This document shows, one piece after another, positions 1 to 25,400 of a DNA stretch of 64,000 bases (positions are counted from its first letter, which is position 1; each line of letters opens with the position of its first letter). The translations under genes were made by a program, and so were the position numbers. The notes under the pieces were generated by a model, which ran no database searches, was not told the origin of the DNA, and worked only from the letters and a program-made list of their open reading frames with translations. Source of the DNA: Rhabditoides inermis. Taxonomy: Eukaryota; Nematoda; Chromadorea; Rhabditida; Rhabditidae. Location: positions 787,001 to 851,000 of the forward strand of contig CAWZYM010000172.1 of the NCBI GenBank assembly GCA_963966185.1, in the 5' to 3' direction.

Positions 1-707
1 GTTTCTTCTGTACTGTGAACGAAAATTCCTCATTGTGTGGCGATGCTACTTGCTTCGAGATAAAAAAAAAATGGTGATGATGATAACGTGTTTGTGGATT
101 AACAGTTAAGGTGATAGGGGTTCTGATTTTGATTTGAGTTTATTTTTGGTTCCTCAGACGTGTTGTTTATTGGAAACGCATTAAGGTGGATACGTGTTAT
201 AATGAGACGCTGAAGCGTGGAATTCATAGGATGTGAAATCGACGATATAGAATATTCGAATATATATCAAAAGATGGAATTTCTGTAATTTGAGTGGTAG
301 TGTGGTTGAGTGGTTCTAATGGCTTATTTCAATTCACTATTAAAACTGATATGATCGTGTGTTCATTACCAACAGTTGAATCGTATAGTTTTCGGTTTTT
401 GTCATTAGTGCAGGTGGGCATTGTACAGACTGATGCAGTGTCATTGATTAATGCTTATTTAACTCACGATTCATCTCATCATATTTAGCAGATGGTAAGC
501 ACGAATAATTGGAATTAAACATCAGTTGGTATGATCATATGAACCTGTTGCAACGTATAGTTATCACTTACTCACTTACAACATTATTAAATGGAGTCAG
601 ATTGTGCACTGTGTTTTACTACTGCATGTGTACCTAACAACTATATTACAATAACTTCTTTTACTATATATCGCTTCCTTTCTCTAAACACTACATACGT
701 GTTGTAG

Positions 708-1267
708 ATGCTGGCCGAGCAGCAGTACGCGGCCGAGCAGAAGTTCCTCTCCCTCCAGAAGGTGCTCAGCGTGCACAAGGACCACATCGAGGACATGTAC
801 AGGAAGATAGAGGTGGGGGGTGGAAGAACACTGATTCTAATTTGCGAAGAATACACTGGCACCACAGGAATCGATGAAGTGACTCGGTGGATGTTGGTAG
901 AGGAGTAACAAAATAGTTTCAGTGGATGTGTCGTTTTACTTTTCTGGTTGGTGCGTACATAGGCGTACAATTGTTGTTGCAGGAGAAGAACGACGAGTTG
1001 CTGTCCCGCCACCACACTGGGGGAGGCGGGGGAGGCGTCCGTCCGATGCCCATCCCCATCGATCGACCACACGCCATCAGCACAGAAGTCAGGAGCTACG
1101 ACAGCAGCATGTCAGTCGAAGGGAGAGATTTGTGGATCTCTGAGCATAGAATATTATAAATTCCTCGTTTCAGTTGCGGTTCGGACGTGGCGCAGTCGTA
1201 TTTCTTGCGGGATGTGTGCGGCAGTCGCGGCCAGAGCAGGGAGAGAGACGATATGGGGTCGGAGTGA
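708..1267 (+). CDS. 3' end of an unidentified coiled-coil protein gene (partial)
   Basis: Three terminal exons can be joined without breaking frame: 708-812, 983-1110 and 1174-1267 (TGA at 1265). The first is preceded by TTGTAG and followed by GTGGGG. The second starts after TTGTTGTTGCAG and ends at a GTCAGT donor, a donor form used repeatedly in this window. The peptide begins with a charged, Leu/Gln-rich helical stretch (AEQQYAAEQKFLSLQ..., ending IEEKNDELL), which is likely coiled coil. A Gly run and a basic, Ser-rich tail follow. Upstream exons lie to the left of the window or in 1-700, where I see no clear coding exon. I do not recognise the family. The last exon's frame depends on the GTCAGT donor; GTGAGG at 1264 could instead splice onward, but the poly-A signal at 1471 favours termination here. 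Confidence 0.5.
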
Positions 1268-1470
1268 GGAGAGGGAGGAGAAGGAGATGGAGGGTGGAGC
1301 AGTGTTTGTGCGACGAGAAATCACTTGCGCTAGAGTTTCGGTTTCTTTGTTGTTGTAAATATGAATAGTTTATGAAGCAATGTGTAAACATTCCTGTTCA
1401 TGTGTCGTTTTCTTTTTTTCGACTTGTTGTTACTGGTAGGAGATGATTAGATTTTTATTTGATAGCCTTG

Positions 1471-1476
1471 AATAAA
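1471..1476 (+). terminator. Poly-A signal (AATAAA) of the upstream coiled-coil gene
   Basis: AATAAA lies 204 bp after the TGA at 1265-1267 and 258 bp before the Twinkle start codon. It is the natural 3' end signal for the first gene. The two genes share a strand, so a nematode operon with trans-splicing is possible but cannot be seen in the sequence. Confidence 0.5.
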
Positions 1477-1734
1477 GTTTATATTTTTGAGTGTTGGTGT
1501 GAGGCTTGTGTGCTTGTGGTGGTATCAGTTATGTGCACTGATCGAAATATCTTGATTGAATTGCGGGAGAATGTGGAAAGCGGATGGGCGGAACTGATTT
1601 ACATACGAGACCATGTTCATAGTGGTCATTGTTAGGTTCTTATGAGTGATTTCGTTTCGCGAGTGTAATGATCGTGTTCGTGATTCGGAATGAAACTCGA
1701 TTTGATTGCATTGATAGATCTCTCCGATGTGACG

Positions 1735-15509
<13,775 letters not shown>

Positions 15510-15936
15510 GCGCCGCCTCCATAGGCCACGCCTCTTCCTCCAAGCCCCGCCCCCTTTCGACACACTGCGAGTCGCGTTCGTATTCCGCCGTTGTTTTGGT
15601 ACATGATTTGCGCAGAGGCATGCCACATGTCAGAGTGCTTTCATTGTTTTCTGATTGATTGTATCGATTGTATTGATTTATTGATTTATTGTTAGTATAG
15701 TATTGTGCGCGTTGGTTTCTCATTGATGCAGTAGTATCTCACTCATTTTTCCGATCTTCCGATTTCTTCACCCCGTGACTATTGGTCTTGCATGTTTTCA
15801 TTTCTGCTTGTCTTCCGCATTATGTTTTCAATCTTTGAAATACTATCCGATAATATTTTGAGATCACGTAGATGTCCCATATTTTTTATGCGCTTTGCCA
15901 TATATCCCAGATTTCACGCATGTTTATTTACTTTGC

Positions 15937-15942
15937 AATAAA
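15937..15942 (+). terminator. Poly-A signal (AATAAA) of the Twinkle gene
   Basis: AATAAA about 430 bp after the Twinkle TAG (15507-15509), in an AT-rich 3' UTR-like stretch. No other strong AATAAA was noticed between the stop codon and the next gene. Confidence 0.45.
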
Positions 15943-16312
15943 TTAATATTGAACGAGGGTTGGAGATTGTTTTGAACGTAGTTTATTGGTTGTGTAGCCA
16001 TGCGTGTGAATATCTGTGATGTGATATGAATAGGAATGTATAGAATCTTAATATTACCATAATATCGGCGTCCAGAGCCCGTCTCCGAGCGCGTCTGCTT
16101 CCTGGACCTCGACCATAATACCTGAGTAAATAATACCTTTTTTCCTACACTTCTTCATACATTTATCTTTTTAGTATTTTCTTATGAACTGTCTCCATCT
16201 GTGTGCAATTACTGGTTCTGACCATGCAACATATCTGACTCTCGCTGATTTCTGTGAGAGATTACACCGCGGCGCTCACTCTCACTCTCTTCCAGGCTGA
16301 GAGAGAGAGAAG

Positions 16313-16346
<34 letters not shown>

Positions 16347-16461
16347 TGATGGGAATGGTGTCACCGACTGAATAGGCGAATCCTGGCCGAGATTTGTGGT
16401 GTCGCTATGTATCACTCGCGCGTTTCGGTGTTTCATAGCGTATGCTCATATATCATTTGTA

Positions 16462-16462
16462 T

Positions 16463-16526
<64 letters not shown>
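16462..16526 (+). repeat. (GTT)n microsatellite
   Basis: About 22 uninterrupted GTT units in the intergenic region between Twinkle and the thioesterase gene. It is flanked by unique sequence. Confidence 0.9.
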
Positions 16527-17086
16527 CCACTCGTTATTATCGTTTATCACACATTATTCGCACGCGATAAATGTCTATCATTAAAAAAATGTATATCCCT
16601 TTTCCGCGTTCCTCCCTTTGTGTATACTCGCGAATATTCGATTGAAAGTTTTTCGATGTCTGCTTTAGTTAACCGTCTTCCTTCTTGCCTTTTCACAGTT
16701 ATTATTTATCTTTCCTAATATCGCAACAGCATTATATCACGCAGTGTAGTGGGCGATATTAAATGTTGTCGTGAAACATAGAAATACAAATTAACTTGAA
16801 GAGATGAGTGTTCAGCCGATGTACCGCGATAGAAACAGTTTTATTCCGACGTTTCGCCTTTATGGCATCATCAGGGAAAGCATTACCTCAAACTTGGGTA
16901 ATTAAACCGTCTGTCTTAATTTGTCTGTCGTCGATGTACTACATTTCTTGTTTTCCTATATGCTCGAGTCGCGCTGTTCTTTTCTTCTTTATTCAAATTA
17001 GCATTTGCAATTTGCAATACACTCATCCCTGCTTTTTCATCTTGAGCTACCCAACTTCACAATTCATCTATTTGATTCAGCTTCCG

Positions 17087-17900
17087 ATGGACCCCCACCC
17101 CGTCCATCCCACGTTCGGTCCGGGCGGCTGTCCCGAGCTGCTGGAGAGGATGCAGAAGGAGTTCGCGGCGATCGCAGACAGCAGCGACTTCAACAGGGTC
17201 GCCAGCAAGGTGAGAGTTTATTTCGAGCATCCGGTCAGAGAGTTTACTGCTCGAATTTCTTTTGAAGATTATGTTTTGAGAGTTTTGAGCGTTTAGTGCA
17301 CAGAGCTTACTAGCTTATCGTTGGGGGATTTAAACAAAATATTGCATGGGTTTCCTTGGTGCATGTTCGTCCGACTAGAAGGTTTTTGAACATCGGAAAT
17401 CTTAATTAGATGTGAATGTTCCCCTCAGGTGCATCCAGTGTAGTAGATGGGACCATGACGCAATCTATATGTTCTTGGTGCAGGTTCGTCCAGTGTGGGT
17501 GGTGCCAGGCAGGCTGCGATGCGAGATGATAGTCGACGAACAACACGTCAATACAAAGGTGAGGGAGGAAAGGAACAGCTTCTGTTACTATTTGCTCATT
17601 GTGTCCACAGCTATTAGTTTTGGACAGAATAAAGCTAGCAGAAAATGACACCGAAAAAAAGAGGGGAGAGAGTAAGAGATGAGAGAGGGAGGGAGAGGGA
17701 GGGCCAAAAAGAGGAGAGAGAGAGGAAGTGAGCGAGAGAGATCCCTCTCCCCCAGGGTTCTGTGCACGGCGGTCAGATGGCTTCCCTGGTTGACATCGTG
17801 ACTGCTCGCTGCCTCGCCAACTGTGTCGACTGCGGCATGGCCAGCGTGGAGCTGAGTGTCAGGTGAGCGGAGTCATCTCTCTCTTTCTCTCTTTCTCCCC

Positions 17901-17981
<81 letters not shown>

Positions 17982-18305
17982 GCTCTCTCTGCTCTCTCTC
18001 TGCTCTCTCTGCTCTCTCTCTGCTCTCTCTTTCTCTCGCTCTTTCTCTCTCTCTCTCTCTGCTCTCTCTCTCTCTCTCTGTCTCTCTCTCTGTCTCTCTC
18101 TCTCTGCTCTCTCTCTCTCTCGCTCTCTCTGCCTTCTCTCTGCTCTCTCTCTCTCTGCTCTCTCTCTCTCGCTCTCTCTGCTCTCTCTCTGCTCTCTCTG
18201 CTCTCTCTGCTCTCTCTCTGCTCTCTCTTTCTCTCGCTCTTTCTCTCTCTCTCTCTGCTCTCTGCTCTCTGTCTCTCTCTCCGCTCTCTCTCTCTCTCTC
18301 TGCTC

Positions 18306-18346
<41 letters not shown>

Positions 18347-18874
18347 CTTTCTCGCTCTAATAATTGATTATTCACTGAACGAATAGAGTGGAAGACGTCT
18401 AGCTTCCTCTTCTCCATCTCTCTATCCACTTCTTTCCAGTTACATGGCTGCCGTTCGACTCGGCGAGAAGATCACTCTGGACGCCGAGATACTCAAAAAG
18501 GTCGGTAGGTTTTATGCTAGTTATTGTACTGCGTCAGGGCGAGTTTTCGATTTGCTTTTCTCGTTTTGTGGCGCTGTTGTCGCTTCAAAAGATTTTTTGT
18601 TGAGGCGCCGAACCGACGTTCCTTTTTTATTTTCTTCGTCCTTTGATCAAACTCGTCTTTTTCGATAATAGAAGAGTACTTTTAATGTTCTTTGTTCTTT
18701 GCAGGGCAACTCTATCGCGTTCACGGAGTGCGTGGTGCGACTGGCCGACGGCAGGATCGCCGCCAAGGTAAGCCACGCCTACTCTGGCTCCGCCCACTCC
18801 ACTTTCAGGGCAAGCACACACTGGCGTTGCTGCGCAATCAGCCTGCCGTGCTACAGATCCAGGGAGAAAAATAG
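17087..18874 (+). CDS. ACOT13: Acyl-CoA thioesterase 13-like hotdog protein
   Basis: Likely hydrolyses medium/long-chain acyl-CoA to fatty acid and CoA; the ACOT13 family is associated with mitochondria. Exons 17087-17209, 17484-17558, 17756-17862, 18440-18500, 18705-18767 and 18809-18874 join in phase to 164 aa (human ACOT13 is 140). The single hotdog (4HBT/PaaI-type) domain shows the signature GSVHGGQMASLVD, with the HGG turn and the downstream Asp used in catalysis by this family. SYMAAVRLGEKITLDAEIL and GRIAAKGKHTLAL follow, lining up with human SYMSPAKLGEDIVITAHVL-like strands. The fourth intron uses a GTCGGT donor. The 18440 exon is separated from the previous one by a 577-bp intron that is almost all CT repeat. 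It sits on the same strand as Twinkle, about 1.6 kb downstream. I see no signal peptide. Confidence 0.93.
17875..18355 (+). repeat. Long CT-rich tract filling a thioesterase intron
   Basis: About 480 bp of (CT)n interrupted by regularly spaced TGCT, CGCT and TTTCT variants, suggesting a higher-order pattern. It lies between exons 3 and 4 of the thioesterase gene. The long low-complexity ORFs on both strands here are artefacts. Confidence 0.95.
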
Positions 18875-19086
18875 AATCATAGATCGACAAATTTTAGCAA
18901 TACGTTTGAGAGTTTTACTGTGATCACATGTGATATTTTCATTTTTTTCAGTCATTATTGTAGAGCGTATCGTAGAGATGATTCATATTTATGAAATAAT
19001 AACAACGATTAATCGATTAAAAATATCATTCACAATGTGTGAATACATGGTAAACAGGAAAAGGGGCGTGGTTTGCATGGGCGTGG

Positions 19087-19268
19087 CTATTGCCAGTGGA
19101 TGTCGGCCGGCGGTTCGGCGCCGCTCTCCCGGCACGCCTTGCGATGCGCCATCGCCTAAACACAGAATACAGTAAGAGAAGGAAGTACCGTAGTCTACCT
19201 GTCGCTCCTGACTCGACAGCTCCTCCACACGGGCGGCGATGAAGCCGTTCGAACTGGAAGAGTGGGTT

Positions 19269-19338
<70 letters not shown>

Positions 19339-20741
19339 AAGACGGCGCCACCTGGCATAGTGCAGTATGGTCTCCACGGCCTGTCCGTCCCTGGCCGTCA
19401 CTCGAATCATCTGCACTCCCTCCGAACTGGCCGGGCCCACAAACGCAGCCGACACCGAGGAGAAGTGATCGCGCATGTACGCACAGTGACGGTGCCAGTC
19501 TGCAAGGGAAGGATTATCAATCGATTATTGATTAGAAGAGAGAGAGAGAGACGCACACTTATGGGGCACCCTGACGACCAGCTCGTAGCACAGGTGAATC
19601 TCGGCTGCGGGCTCCGAGCCCCGCTTGCGTCTGTTGATATGACGGGATATCGCCTGCAACAAGACATACTCAAACTTCACAGTGTATTAAAAGGCAATCA
19701 CATGTATAACACATGGGTAGTTTGTATTAGTCGGAAGAGAATGGCCTTTAATAGATAAAATAGATATAATCGATTACAACAAACTGTAACTACCGTACCC
19801 TACCGTACCTTGCGCTCCGCTAGCGGCAGCTGAAGAAAGCGCTTGGCGACCAGATGGTGAGATCTGGTAGATCAATCGATAATCACTCGATACACAGTAG
19901 ATGCGTACCTGGCACACTGCTGGATGGCCTTGACTCCGTTGTCGTTTCGAGCCGCGAATCGCACGTACTTCTTTCCCTCCGAGCACGGATGGCCCTCCCA
20001 CGCACTCGCCACGTCGGCAAAGTGCGCAGAGACAAACTCGCCGTGCCGGAACCAGACTGCAAATCGATTATCGATCGATAATCAATCGATAACCCACAGT
20101 CAGACGGCACCGGCACAATGACGTCATATCGGCGCTCCTTCAGGTAGCGGTCCTACGAGAGCAATCGATAATCAATTCGATATCCGTAAATCTCACATAA
20201 TCACTAGCAGGGGTGTGGATAGGCTCGGAGCGGAAGAAGAAGGGAGTGCGATTTTCATTGCCGTGAGATGCAGTGTGCATACGGTGATCCTGCAGTCAAT
20301 CGATAATCAATCGATATTCACATCACTCACGTAGTCCATGGCTGGCGGGACGCTGTCGGGGAGGATAGGCGGCAGCGGGGGCGGAGGCAGAATGTGGAAG
20401 GACGGGTCTGTCCAGACAGTCCACTCTTTCTCCTCCCTCTTCTCCTCCACCACATCCAAATTGCGGCTCTGCGGCGGAAGGGGGAACGAGTCCCAGTCGG
20501 AGACGAATCGGGGCGGCGGGAGCAGCACCGCGTTCCACTCCTCCAGTCGGGGAGGAGAGGGCGGAGGGGGAAGGGAGAACAGGGACCACTCACTCCGATC
20601 CCCGGACCCGCCCTCCGGACTGGCACTCCGCTCCTGACAGGGTGCGGGGGGAGGCAGGCTGCAAGGGAAGGTGAGAAAGAGGTAGAGGGAGGGAGAGAAA
20701 GAGAGAAAGACGCACCTGTGCATGTAAGGTACGTGCAGCAT
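19087..20741 (-). CDS. Unidentified 357-aa protein with a duplicated KH-like module
   Basis: Ten exons on the minus strand join in phase: 20741-20716, 20658-20331, 20289-20197, 20152-20098, 20056-19909, 19863-19809, 19653-19557, 19499-19352, 19253-19199 and 19155-19087 (TAG). Residues 1-118 are Pro/Trp/Glu-rich and probably disordered. Two homologous modules follow, at about 158-250 (starts YDVIVPVPSDFWFRH) and about 254-357 (starts YELVVRVPHKYWHRH). Each runs on to a hydrophobic strand (KYVRFAARN / QMIRVTARD) and an Ala/Ile helix (VKAIQQCAR / VETILHYAR). The predicted beta-alpha-alpha-beta-beta-alpha order and the I/V-P opening resemble KH domains without GxxG, as in some germline RNA-binding proteins. 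That assignment is inference. Donor GTGCGT at 19556 is needed to keep phase. An upstream non-coding or additional exon is possible. Confidence 0.7.
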
Positions 20742-21392
20742 GCCGGTGAAAAAATGTGTAATGACGCTCCCATTTTGCAGCGAAAATCACACGTCGATTC
20801 CATGCTAATTCCAAATCGGAAAGTGACAAAGCAGACACACAAAACAAAACACATTATAGAAGAACTACAAACAACAGTTGAAAGCGAACTGTCTCATACC
20901 ACACTGGTTAAGATTAAGACTAATATCATTATATCGAAACTCGAGACACCGCCGCAGTCTCGTTTACGACAGACATACTCTCATCATCAATATAGACAAT
21001 GCGCTGTGGCAAAGCCATTTATTACACAAAATAAACAAATAATATATAAATCTCCAACAAAATCTCTATACATATCTTTCAACAACACTCGTGTTCAACT
21101 CGCAAGTAAGTAAATAGGGTCATAGTGATATACAGAAAGCACAGGGGAAAACTACACGATAAGTGAAATACATTCGAAACATGATGACAACACAAAAGAA
21201 AACAAAAGCCCTGCAAAACTATATAGACCGGTTCGCAGATAGGCATACTCTGGTCCGATGAAATCATAACAAAACAAAACAAAAACACTTCAAATTGCGA
21301 TAAAGCCTCGAACATCGCACGCAAAAAGCATAAGTGGATACTCGTGCCAACTCACAGAGCACCGGGATAGGAGGGGGAACTCGTCAGGCGCT
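20742..21392. other. Intergenic region between two minus-strand genes
   Basis: No coding exon with matching splice sites seen. It should hold the promoter or 5' UTR of the KH-like gene and the 3' UTR of the 1515-aa gene, including TTTATT (minus-strand AATAAA) at 21018-21023. The + strand ORF covering it is an antisense artefact. Confidence 0.5.
21018..21023 (-). terminator. Poly-A signal (AATAAA on minus strand) of the 1515-aa gene
   Basis: TTTATT on the given strand, about 370 bp past the TAG at 21395-21393 in the direction of transcription. Confidence 0.35.
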
Positions 21393-22430
21393 CTAGTCCG
21401 AGTCGTGTCTGTATCCCTTCTTGCTGCCCTTGTACTCCTCCACCTCGTCCCTCTCACGCGCCTCCCTCGCTGCCTCACCACGCTCACACGACAGCACGCG
21501 CTCCGAGCCGTCCGACAGAACCTGCAAAAGCACTCTCATTCACTCTCCCTCCCTCTCTCCCAGTAGTCTAGACTACAAACCGGAAAAATGGGTAGACGAC
21601 GGGCAAATCCACATAACTGGTATCAAGAGCAAGTGTCTTTTGCTGCTCACCTGTCTGAGCTGGTTGTCGTGCATGAGTTCGAAGGCGGCGTTCGTCTTTG
21701 GCCGGGGCGACCAGCAGCACCACGCGCGCACCTGCATCGCGGCCGTGGGCTGCGCGGTGCGGGCAAACTCCTCCCCGCACACCTCGTCCAGACGACTGCG
21801 AGGCAACAACACGTACACGCCCTCCTGCAACAAAACACAATCATATAGTCAGCACATATTAACAACTTCCCATTCAACAAATCAGTTCATGTTTTACAAG
21901 TTAACACCATAACAAACCGTACCGTGGATATAATCTTGTAGAACTTGGCCTTGCCGTCAATGATCACCCGCTCGACAACGCCCGGCTCGGAGAGGTCAAA
22001 GTCCATCAGCATCTGGAAGCACGTTGCATCTTCTCTCTCCCTCTTCTCTCTCCCACCTCTATGAACCCCCTGCGGATCCTCTGCACGAGGAGGGGCGCGC
22101 ACCGCCGCCGCACCCGCGTCACAATGTGCGAGTACGACTGGCGCTCGTGCAGGTCGCGCTCGTTCTCTGCAATCGCAGCAAATCAACTTATCGATTTACT
22201 AACCTCCATGATAAGTAGATAAGTTTATAGCACTTCCCATACCACCCATCCATGTCGCAATGTGTTTCCTCCCCATCCCCTACCCCCACTCACCCCCTAT
22301 AGTGTTCATCCTCCTCCTCGGACGGAAGCGCACCTTCAGCCAGTCGCCTATACGCAGATCATCCAGGGCAATGCTGAAAAAAAGAGTATAGTGTATAGTT
22401 CAAACTTTGCTAGTCAAATATAATCTCTGT

Positions 22431-22480
<50 letters not shown>

Positions 22481-25400
22481 GAGAGAGAGATGACGCCCTC
22501 CCCCACTGACCCTGCCCTCTCGGCCACCTCCTTGGTGATGGCGGCAGCAGTCATGCCCTCCTCCTGTGCCCACACCAGCGCGTGCGCCCCGCGCACATTC
22601 GCCACCACAAACACAGGCAGAGAGTGCTCGGGCTGCTGAAAACAATCAATAATCACTCTATACGATCGATCAATAATCCATTCCCGCCCACGCACCGTCT
22701 CATCGGGTCGGTCAGCCTCGCACAGCGAGCTGAGACGACGCATGCGGAACTGCGGCACAACATCCGGCTGGGGCTGAACGAAAGACATGAAAACCTAAAT
22801 AAAGAAGCAGGAAGTCACCTCTCCATACTGAGTAAAGAGGGGCTCCTTCAGAAGCTCGACAGCTTCCTTCGGCTCCTGCGGATTCGCCTCCGGCACCACA
22901 ACCTCCACCTCCACCTCGACAGCTGGCTGGTCGGCAGGTTCAGGTTGATCAAGCTGCTCAGGCTCGACCACCGGAATGTAGGGACGCATCTCGACCTTGG
23001 GCTCGATAATCACTTCCTTCTGTTCGTTCTCCTTGCTACGCAGAGACATGTGAGACAGATCAGCAACCACATCGTCCGACTGAAACAGACGTTTATCAAA
23101 ATCAATGCTTCAATACAAAACTGAACATGGAATCTTTGAACTCCTCTCTCTCCTCCGTCCCCCTCTCTACTCACCACATTTAGCTGCTGCTCTTCCACTT
23201 CCTCGACGACAGGATCCTCTTTCATCTCGTTCACCTCCTCCCTCTCCTCCTCCTCCTCCCACTGCTGCTCCACCGCGTCGCCTCCAGCCAGCTCCACGAT
23301 CATCTAGACAACAAACATATTTCATCTCTCTTTCGCTTTCATCTCTCACTGACCTCCTCAATAATCTCCTCTCCATTGTGCTCGGCAAACTCCGTCTCTG
23401 GCTCCTCCTCCTCTTCGGCCTCTTCCACTATATACTCGTCGAACACCTCGCACTCTGCCTCCTCCTCGATAGGCGCCGAAGGAACGGCAGTGACTTCGGG
23501 GGCAGCCGTCTCCACCTTCGCATCCAGAATAGGCTGCGCCATCTCGGGAGTCTTCTCATAAGCAGCAGCGGTCCTCCTCTGCGCTCTTGCAAAGAAGCCC
23601 AACACAGGCTTGGTGATGGGCACAATGTTTCTGGGCTCAGCAGGCTCCTCCTCCGTCTCCTTCACCTTCTCCTTCCGCTTCTCCAGCTCCGCGAGCATCA
23701 TCTTGGCCAGCTCCTCCTCCTCGTCCTCGCGCTTCTTCCGCTCCATCTCGGCGCGCCTCTCCTGCACCTCCTCCTCAAGCTTCTTCTCCATCTCCGCCTC
23801 CGCCTTGACCCTGGCTCGTTCCTCCTCCTCCCTCTTCATCTGCTCCTCCTCCTCCTTCTGCCGCCTCCTCTCCTCTTCCCTCTCTTCGCTCTGCCTCCTC
23901 AACTCCATCTCCTCCTCCTTCCTCTGCTCCCACTCTCGCTGCTCCCTCTGCTCCTTCTCCTTCTGCTCCCGTTCCCTCTGCTTCCGCTCCTCCCACTCCA
24001 TGTCGGAGAATGCCTTCTCGGCCTTGTCAATGTCGTGCTGTTCCTCAGCCGCCCACACCCTGGCCGCCTGCTGTCTCTTCAGCTCCTGCATCTGGAACAG
24101 GTCGTCCCACGGAGTGTCCAGCACCTTCCCGCGCCGCCACATCTCCTGCACAGAGTCCACCACCGGGAAGAAGGCCGCCTGAAAACAAACAATTACTCAA
24201 CATTCAAATTATTATATTAACTAGAAGCGTCGTCGTTACTTATTTTTTGTACAGACAGACGGACAGTTTTCTACATGATAGAATCTCTTGGTTTTTTTTT
24301 ACATATCAGAATCTCTATAAGTGAATTTCTTTCGTACGTGTCATAATCATGTTCATGTATCATGTTTGCTTTTTCTTTTATCTGATTTAGGATCTCATCT
24401 CTCCCTCTTCCTCACCTCGTCGGGGATGAGCTTGTCGACCGCGTGTCCTCGGTCGCCGACGCGGAAGTGCTTGATCTGCGTGTGCACCTTCGCCACACTC
24501 CACACCTCGGACATCAAAAACACCTAAACATCACAATCTGTGAGTGGCCACAAGTCAACTTACATCCAGCCTAAACACACATCCATCCAATCAACGAGGG
24601 CCCCTGACCACATCATACATGCCACCCCAATAGTGCACCCTCTCTCTCTCCTCACCTCCGCGCACACGTATATGCCGTCGAGCATGCCCATGTGTATCTC
24701 GTTCTTCGTGTCCTGCACCGACCCGAGCAGGTCGACAAACAGCGAGCACACGCTGCCCCGACGCTGCACCTGGCCGATGCACTTGGCCTGCAACCAACAC
24801 ACATTATACTTTCAATGTAACTTAATTAAAACAAAAACTGCTCATATAAAACAGATAATGTTTCAGTATGTTTCAGCACTCTTCAAACTACTTGAAAAGT
24901 AGCGAATGAACCGTGCCGAAGATTCGAAAACTTACAATGACAATGCCCTGCTTGTTGTACTCCCTGAACACGGGGATGAATCGGGTGGTGATATTGGGAG
25001 GGGCGAGGTCGTCGAAGGCCAGCACCACGGCGCCTTTGCCACGGCCCGCCTGGCCGGTGAGGAACGGGCCTGCAATCAGGCGTCTTTATTCAAATTTCAA
25101 AAAAAACACAAAACATAATCAAAAGATACTAGACGTCTAGACGACTCCCCCCTCCTCACCATCGATGCGCACCCGGATCCAGCAGCCCTGCTGCACGCCC
25201 AGCTCCACCGGAATCTCCACGCACAACAGCGTCGTCCGGCCCTTCATCTGAACGACCACCACAATCACACCTATTCCCAAGTTGTACGTGTTTCTCTACC
25301 GACACGTGGTGCAATTGTGCTACAGCTCCTTTCCACATCCAGGCCCCATACACCATCACACCTAATCATAGACAGCGAGTTGTCTATGTGCACAGGTGCA

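Larger units (their letters stand above)
15510..17086. other. Intergenic: Twinkle 3' UTR, GA tract and GTT microsatellite
   Basis: No coding exon seen. It holds the likely Twinkle 3' UTR, a (GA)n stretch at about 16296-16346 and a (GTT)n microsatellite at 16462-16526. ORFs across the microsatellite are low-complexity artefacts. The last bases form the 5' flank of the thioesterase gene; TTGATTCAG at 17072-17080 could be an acceptor for cis- or trans-splicing just upstream of its ATG. Confidence 0.6.

Noticed and set aside
16396..16718. ORFs rich in Val or Cys
   Set aside because: They are frames through the (GTT)n microsatellite.
17773..18429. Long Arg/Glu and Ser/Leu ORFs on both strands
   Set aside because: They are translations of the CT/GA repeat that fills a thioesterase intron.
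23105..24220. Long + strand ORF (371 codons), Leu/Pro-rich
   Set aside because: It is the antisense shadow of the Glu/Arg/Lys coiled-coil exon of the minus-strand 1515-aa gene, which has proper splice borders and phase.
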